Shown in pieces: positions 6,475 to 10,592 of a DNA stretch of 10,592 bases (position 1 is its first letter; each line of letters opens with the position of its first letter). This DNA comes from an uncultured Corynebacterium sp. (GTDB taxonomy: Bacteria; Actinomycetota; Actinomycetes; Mycobacteriales; Mycobacteriaceae). Below the pieces are notes generated by a model. That model saw only the letters and a list, made by a program, of their open reading frames with translations, did no database searches and was not told where the DNA came from. The stretch covers positions 1-10,592 of the forward strand of contig NZ_CABTZR010000074.1 of assembly GCF_902489365.1 (NCBI RefSeq), in the 5' to 3' direction. Both the position numbers and the translations under genes were made by a program.

Positions 6475-8517
6475 CTATCCAATGTTGATCGGGTCCACGG
6501 CGATGCGCAGAGGCAACACATCCTTGCGCGCGCTGCGCAGCGAATTGGCCGTTCGCAGCGCCTTCCCAAGCTCCGAGCGCGGCCCTAGCGGCGTGCGGAT
6601 CAGCAGGCGCTGGGGTTCACCGCCGCGTTCGTGGTCATACTCCCCTGGCAAGCTCACCCCGGGCGGTAGCGGGACCGGGCCGAGAAGCTCCGCGTGCTCC
6701 GGTAGTTCGGCCAGTTCCAGGAAAGCGTCGAGCGAGGCATCGGCACCGTCGACGGCCGCCATATGCACCGCGGGTGGGAAGCGTACCTCGCGGCGTGCCT
6801 GCAACTCGGCCGCCGCGGCACCCACCATGTCCCACCGGCTCAAGAAGCCCACAAGCGGGAGCTGCTCATCTGCTGCCACAATCACCGCCCCGCCCTGCGC
6901 AGCCGGGGCCACGAGAGTGGCGGCGGCGGCCCATTTGGTCAAGGTATCCTCCGTAGCTCGGAGATCCTGACGGCCCAGCAACGCCCCGGTTTCCACCAGC
7001 AGCGCAGCACCATAGTGCCCTCCCTCGGCAACGCGTGGCTCCGCGCCGGGAGTGGCAATGACCAGCGCGGGACCAGCAGGGATCTCGTCGAGGACTGTGG
7101 AGCCACCTGACTGGATGACGCGAGTGTTGGGAAAGGCGCGCCCCATCTCCTCGGCGGTGCGCTCGGAGCCCAGCACAATAGCCCGCAGCCGTGGGGAACC
7201 ACACTCGGAACAGCGGTAATGGGCGTCGACACGCCCGCACCAGCGACACGTGGGAAGCGCGGCGGAGTCCTGAGACCCATCCGCCGCACCACGAGCAGAG
7301 GGTAAACCTAGCGGCCCGTTGCAGTGTCGACACCGTGCCGGGGATGAACACTGCCCACACGCCAGAATTGGGGCGTAGCCCTTGCGCGGGACTTGGACAA
7401 GGACGGGTTCACCGCGGTCGAGTGCAGCGCGGGTGGCTTGAAAAGCTGGACCGCTGACCGACGTCGTCCCGCCCTGCATGTGCCGCGCTAGATTGATACC
7501 GAACGCACCCACCGCAACAATATCGGGGCGCGCCGCTTCCAGAGCTTCCGGAGTTGGGAGAAGATCGTGTGCCCATCCTGATTCAACCAGCAGCTGGGCT
7601 TCGGCCGTGCGCGCGTGGCCAGCGAGGATAAAGCTGCACTCTTCCTGCGCGGAACGCGTGCTCAACACCTCGCGCGTGTGGACGTAGGGCTTAAGGTTAT
7701 CCACCAGGCTATCGTCACCGTCATTCAGGACAACGGCCAGCTTCAGGTTCTTAACTGGGGCGAATGCCGCGGAGCGTGTACCGATAACGATGCGCGCCTG
7801 CCCCGTCAGCGCGGACAGATAGCGGCGGTAGCGAGCCTGCGGGCCAGTACTGTGCGCAAGCACCGTGATCTGCTTGGCGGAGAGGTGGCGACGAAACGCC
7901 GCCTCCAACAAGTCAAGGTCACGCTGATCAGGCACAACCATGAGCACCCCGCCGCCTTGCAGCGCCACGCTCGCGCCCAAGGCCGCAAGCGCGCCAGCCC
8001 AATCTGCCCCCGGTGCGATCTGCCATGCTGCCCGCGCAATGTTCCCCGTGAGCACCGAATCCACGAAAGACTCGCCATGCTGGTAACTCGACCACGCAGA
8101 GAGATCTGGGTGCTCTGCTGTGCCGAGCTCTTCCCAAGGTGTGGTGATATCCGCCTCTTCGGCCTTGGCGTGGCGCGCCGGGATGGCGGTGCGAATGATA
8201 TCGGAGCGCACGCCGCCGTAGCGGGCTGCAAGGGATTCGATGAGCGCCGCCATGGTCGGTGTGTACACCGCATAGGGGGAGATGACGCGTTCGATATAGC
8301 GGAGCGAACCGGAAAAATCAGAGTCGCTGCTGCGGGTGAGCAGGATAGCGTCAACCAACCTGCCGTTGAAGCGAATACGCACCCGCACGCCCGGTTGCGC
8401 GGCGTCGGAATCCGCCTCATCAATGAGGTAGTCGAAGCCGCGGTCGAGGTGCGCTACCCCTAACAAGGGCAACACCCGCGCGACCGGTTGCTGGGCGGCG
8501 GGTGTCTTCTTGGGCAT
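6475..8517 (-). CDS. priA: Primosomal protein N' (PriA), actinobacterial type lacking helicase motifs
   Basis: The family restarts stalled replication forks by recognising branched DNA. This protein has 680 residues from the ATG at 8517, 11 bases after the metK stop. The N-terminal 3' DNA-binding domain runs from about 10 to 110. The region equivalent to the helicase lobes can be followed by GTRSAAFAPVKNL (246-258). The Walker A position reads TGNIARAAWQ instead of a GKT loop, the DEEHD box reads NDGDDS (265-270), and the GSATP motif reads AGHARTAEA. All eight zinc cysteines remain: C387, C390, C396, C399, C424, C427, C436 and C439. Loss of ATPase motifs is known for actinobacterial PriA, so a structural rather than helicase role is likely. 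A longer open frame starts at 8580 but overlaps metK and is not needed. Confidence 0.93.
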   Translation of the reverse strand: MPKKTPAAQQPVARVLPLLGVAHLDRGFDYLIDEADSDAAQPGVRVRIRFNGRLVDAILLTRSSDSDFSGSLRYIERVISPYAVYTPTMAALIESLAARYGGVRSDIIRTAIPARHAKAEEADITTPWEELGTAEHPDLSAWSSYQHGESFVDSVLTGNIARAAWQIAPGADWAGALAALGASVALQGGGVLMVVPDQRDLDLLEAAFRRHLSAKQITVLAHSTGPQARYRRYLSALTGQARIVIGTRSAAFAPVKNLKLAVVLNDGDDSLVDNLKPYVHTREVLSTRSAQEECSFILAGHARTAEAQLLVESGWAHDLLPTPEALEAARPDIVAVGAFGINLARHMQGGTTSVSGPAFQATRAALDRGEPVLVQVPRKGYAPILACGQCSSPARCRHCNGPLGLPSARGAADGSQDSAALPTCRWCGRVDAHYRCSECGSPRLRAIVLGSERTAEEMGRAFPNTRVIQSGGSTVLDEIPAGPALVIATPGAEPRVAEGGHYGAALLVETGALLGRQDLRATEDTLTKWAAAATLVAPAAQGGAVIVAADEQLPLVGFLSRWDMVGAAAAELQARREVRFPPAVHMAAVDGADASLDAFLELAELPEHAELLGPVPLPPGVSLPGEYDHERGGEPQRLLIRTPLGPRSELGKALRTANSLRSARKDVLPLRIAVDPINIG

Positions 8518-8528
8518 AGCGCCCGATT

Positions 8529-9752
8529 CTACAGGCCGGCGGCACGGCGCAGGTCGACGGCCCTCGAGGTATCCTCCCACGGAAGGTCGACATCAGTGCG
8601 GCCGAAGTGACCGTAGGCCGCTGTTTGGCGGTAGATCGGGCGCTGCAAGTCGAGCTCACGAATGATGGCGGCCGGGCGCAGATCGAAGACCTTGTCCACG
8701 GCAGCCTGAATGTCGGCGTCGCTCAGCCCGCCGTGCGCGGTACCGAAGGTCTCAACATAGAGGCCAACCGGCTTGGCGCGGCCGATGGCATAAGCCACTT
8801 GCACCTCGGCGCGGTCGGCAAGCTCTGCGGCCACGATATTTTTGGCTACCCAACGCATGGCATAGGCAGCGGAGCGGTCCACCTTGCTCGGATCCTTACC
8901 GGAGAAGGCACCGCCGCCGTGGCGAGCCATGCCGCCATAGGTATCCACGATGATCTTGCGGCCGGTCAGCCCGGCATCACCCATGGGGCCGCCGAGGATG
9001 AAGGAGCCAGAAGGATTGATGAGCAGCTCGGTGTCTTCGGTGTAGTACTTGCCCAAGCCGGCGTCGTTGACGACCCATTCGACGACGTGCGTGCGCAGCT
9101 GCTCGGACAACCACTCCTGAGTTACGTCCGGATCGTGCTGGGTAGAGATGACGATCGTCTCCAGGCGCGTGGGTACATCATTCTCGTCATAGGCGTAGGT
9201 GACCTGGGTCTTGCCATCGGGGCGCAGGGAAGGCACGATGCCCTCCTTGCGCACCTGGGTAAGACGACGCGAGAGGTGGTGCGCCGTGGAAATAGGCAAC
9301 GGCATAAACTCCGGGGTCTCGTTGGTGGCATAGCCAAACATGAGGCCCTGGTCACCCGCACCGTACTGGTCATCATCTTCAAAGGTGCCGGAACGAACCT
9401 CGGTGGAGGCGTCCACGCCGGCCCCGATCTCTTGGGACTGCTCACCAATGGCGACGTTGACACCACAGGTATGGCCGTCGAAACCAACGTCGGAGGAGGT
9501 AAACCCAATCTCCACGAGGGTCTTGCGTACGATCTGCGGGATCTCTACATACCCGGTAGTGCGCACCTCACCGACGACGTGCACCTGCCCCGTCGTCACG
9601 AGGGTCTCTACGGCGACGTGGGCGTTCGGGTCTTCTTCGAGGAGGGCGTCAAGAATGGCGTCCGAGATCGCGTCACAAATTTTATCCGGGTGGCCTTCTG
9701 TTACGGATTCGCTGGTAAAGAGGCGTACCGCCTGTGCAGCTTTTTCAGTCAC
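8529..9752 (-). CDS. metK: S-adenosylmethionine synthase (methionine adenosyltransferase)
   Basis: It makes S-adenosylmethionine from methionine and ATP, releasing phosphate and pyrophosphate (cytosolic; tetramers are typical of the family). The protein has 407 residues, full length. Visible motifs are SVTEGHPDKICD (16-27), the signature GAGDQGLMFGYA (131-142) and the phosphate-binding GGGAFSGKDPSKVDRSAAY (279-297). The start is GTG at 9752, with AAGGA 6 bases upstream, and the family's N-terminal RLFTSESVTEGHPDK follows at once. A strong promoter with an McbR-type operator lies upstream, and priA follows after 11 bases. Its product is the methyl donor for RsmB, among many others. Confidence 0.98.
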   Translation of the reverse strand: MTEKAAQAVRLFTSESVTEGHPDKICDAISDAILDALLEEDPNAHVAVETLVTTGQVHVVGEVRTTGYVEIPQIVRKTLVEIGFTSSDVGFDGHTCGVNVAIGEQSQEIGAGVDASTEVRSGTFEDDDQYGAGDQGLMFGYATNETPEFMPLPISTAHHLSRRLTQVRKEGIVPSLRPDGKTQVTYAYDENDVPTRLETIVISTQHDPDVTQEWLSEQLRTHVVEWVVNDAGLGKYYTEDTELLINPSGSFILGGPMGDAGLTGRKIIVDTYGGMARHGGGAFSGKDPSKVDRSAAYAMRWVAKNIVAAELADRAEVQVAYAIGRAKPVGLYVETFGTAHGGLSDADIQAAVDKVFDLRPAAIIRELDLQRPIYRQTAAYGHFGRTDVDLPWEDTSRAVDLRRAAGL

Positions 9753-9759
9753 AACTTTT
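9753..9759 (-). promoter_or_regulatory. metK ribosome binding region supporting a GTG start
   Basis: The minus strand upstream of the GTG reads TTAAGGAAAAGTT. AAGGA is complementary to the 16S rRNA tail and lies 6 bases before the GTG. No in-frame ATG is better placed, so the GTG at 9752 is preferred. The AAGGA itself extends a few bases to the right of this interval. Confidence 0.6.
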
Positions 9760-9780
9760 CCTTAAGCTAGTTCTGCGCGT

Positions 9781-9807
9781 CGTGGGTGGGACAGCGCCTT
9801 GCCCACG
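9781..9807 (-). other. Possible hairpin in the metK 5' untranslated region
   Basis: CGTGGG (9781-9786) and CCCACG (9802-9807) form a 6-base GC-rich inverted repeat with a 15-base loop, inside the predicted metK leader and about 30 bases before the start codon. No T-run follows, so it is not an intrinsic terminator. I do not recognise a SAM riboswitch here. It may stabilise the message or be chance. Confidence 0.3.
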
Positions 9808-9829
9808 CCTCGGCTGATAACACCGCCCC

Positions 9830-9858
9830 ATCGTAGACCAAGCGGTCTACAGCTGCAA
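9830..9858 (-). promoter_or_regulatory. metK promoter (-35 TTGCAG, -10 TACGAT)
   Basis: On the minus strand, TTGCAG (9853-9858) is followed after exactly 17 bases by TACGAT (9830-9835). This is a good housekeeping sigma-factor promoter. Transcription would start near 9823, giving a leader of roughly 70 bases. It lies just after the coaBC stop in a 115-base gap. The start site itself is inferred. Confidence 0.65.
9833..9850. promoter_or_regulatory. McbR-type operator inside the metK promoter
   Basis: The 18-base palindrome GTAGACC-AAGC-GGTCTAC has perfect 7-base arms and contains TAGAC-N6-GTCTA (9834-9849), the consensus for McbR, the corynebacterial TetR-type repressor of methionine and sulfur genes, which responds to S-adenosylhomocysteine. 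metK is a known member of that regulon in C. glutamicum. The site fills the spacer and overlaps two bases of the -10 box, so bound repressor would block RNA polymerase. The match and its position are read directly; binding in this strain is inferred. Confidence 0.85.
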
Positions 9859-9867
9859 GAACGACCA

Positions 9868-10592
9868 CTACTTTTTCAGGATTTCATTCACAGCTTCAAG
9901 TATCTGCGCGGCCACGACCTGTTTCGAGCCAGGCTCGACCACCACTGGCTCGGCATCACGCCGCAGGATCCACCCAGCGCTCGTAGGCTGTCCAAAGACC
10001 TTTCCCTCCCCAACCTCATTGGCCATGAGTACATCGCAGCCCTTCTTTGCGAACTTCCGCTGCGCGTATTCCAGGACAGTCGTCGTCTCATCACCGGTTT
10101 CTGCGGCAAAGCCGACGATGATGGCATCGGGGTTGAGGGTGCCACTGTCGCGGCGCTCGACGAGGCCCTTGAGGATATCTGGATTTTCCACCAGTTCCAG
10201 ATGCGCCAAATCGGCGTCCGCCGACCCCTTCTTCATCTTTGACTCAGCCACGGAAGCGGGGCGATAGTCCGCAACGGCCGCGGCCATGATGACGATGTCC
10301 GCGTCGGCGGACTCTGCATTCATTGCCTCCTGCATATCGCGGGTTGAGGTCACCCGCACGACCGCGGCACCGGAGGGAACCGGAAGCGCCTCCGTATTAC
10401 CGGCAACGATGGTGACATCGGCACCCCGCTGTGCGGCAATCTCAGCCAACGCAAAGCCCTGCCGCCCGGACGAGCGGTTGCCAAGGTAGCGCACTGGGTC
10501 AAGGTTCTCTTGCGTCCCACCAGCGGAGATCACGACCTTCCGGCCCTGCCACTCATGGTCCACACGGTGGCCAGCAATGATGGTGCGAGCAA
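9868..10592 (-). CDS. coaBC: CoaBC (Dfp), phosphopantothenoylcysteine synthetase domain, 5' part off the window
   Basis: The bifunctional protein makes 4'-phosphopantetheine for coenzyme A. CoaB joins cysteine to 4'-phosphopantothenate using CTP, and CoaC decarboxylates the product. Only the last 240 codons are here. They cover the CoaB domain: KVVISAGGTQENLDPVRYLG followed by NRSSGRQG, then IVIMAAAVADYRP, LVENPDIL, IIVGFAAET and AKKGCDVLMANEV, all typical of the CTP-binding synthetase. The frame is open to the right edge, so the GTG at 10563 is internal and not the start. The flavin-binding CoaC half must lie beyond 10592. A stand-alone CoaB is possible but less likely in actinobacteria. The stop at 9868 is 18 bases from the metK operator, and no terminator is visible after it. 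Confidence 0.93.
   Translation of the reverse strand, partial: ARTIIAGHRVDHEWQGRKVVISAGGTQENLDPVRYLGNRSSGRQGFALAEIAAQRGADVTIVAGNTEALPVPSGAAVVRVTSTRDMQEAMNAESADADIVIMAAAVADYRPASVAESKMKKGSADADLAHLELVENPDILKGLVERRDSGTLNPDAIIVGFAAETGDETTTVLEYAQRKFAKKGCDVLMANEVGEGKVFGQPTSAGWILRRDAEPVVVEPGSKQVVAAQILEAVNEILKK

Noticed and set aside
6348..6569. 74-residue upstream extension of def
   Set aside because: It overlaps priA, lacks family residues, and the ATG at 6347 has an ideal AGGAG 8 bases upstream.
7615..8463. 282-codon plus-strand open frame opposite priA
   Set aside because: Cysteine- and arginine-rich composition of an antisense shadow; priA on the minus strand explains the region.
8607..9770. 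387-codon open frame on the plus strand, antisense to nearly all of metK
   Set aside because: It is a shadow of metK: the overlapping metK frame has every catalytic motif, the antisense product resembles no family I know, and stop-free antisense frames are common opposite GC-rich genes.
9781..9807. Intrinsic terminator after coaBC or in the metK leader
   Set aside because: The inverted repeat has a 15-base loop and no T-run on either side, and it lies downstream of the predicted metK promoter.
1..10592. Mobile elements, CRISPR arrays, tRNA or rRNA genes, or a novel defence or biosynthetic system
   Set aside because: Almost every base is covered by recognised core genes, and no terminal repeats, spacer arrays or RNA-gene signatures are visible.

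Overview
The window is a dense, single-strand housekeeping block from an actinobacterium, most likely Corynebacterium. Nine protein genes are all transcribed right to left (minus strand), with gaps of 11 to 127 bases or 4-base overlaps. Read in transcription order from the right edge they are: coaBC (3' part), metK, priA, def, fmt, rsmB, rpe, ribD, ribE and ribBA (5' part, cut by the left edge). This order matches what I recall of the corynebacterial chromosome. The genus call is supported by the gene order, a helicase-dead actinobacterial-type PriA, and a perfect match to the McbR operator consensus in front of metK. Base composition looks moderately GC-rich (not computed). I cannot name the species.

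Right part (8518-10592): the CoaB half of coaBC is followed by a 115-base gap that holds the metK promoter. A TTGCAG/TACGAT pair with a 17-base spacer is visible, and a TAGAC-N6-GTCTA palindrome fills the spacer and touches the -10 box. This suggests that S-adenosylmethionine synthesis is repressed by McbR. priA follows metK by 11 bases and is probably co-transcribed.

Middle part (3197-6474): after a 127-base gap that may hold a promoter come def and fmt, the pair that removes and adds the N-formyl group of initiator methionine, and then rsmB, a 16S rRNA m5C methyltransferase. fmt and rsmB overlap by ATGA. These three genes serve translation.

Left part (1-3168): rpe (pentose phosphate pathway) is followed by the riboflavin genes ribD, ribE and ribBA. 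Ribulose 5-phosphate is both the Rpe substrate and the precursor consumed by the RibB domain, so rpe fits metabolically in front of the rib genes. rpe and ribD overlap by GTGA. A 90-base gap with small repeats separates ribD and ribE. I see no FMN riboswitch in it.

The left 23 bases are not genomic: they match the Illumina P7 / small-RNA 3' adapter, so the contig ends in untrimmed adapter inside ribBA. I found no mobile element, CRISPR array, RNA gene or novel system. The most useful observations are the adapter artefact, the McbR operator placed inside the metK promoter spacer, and the loss of helicase motifs in PriA.
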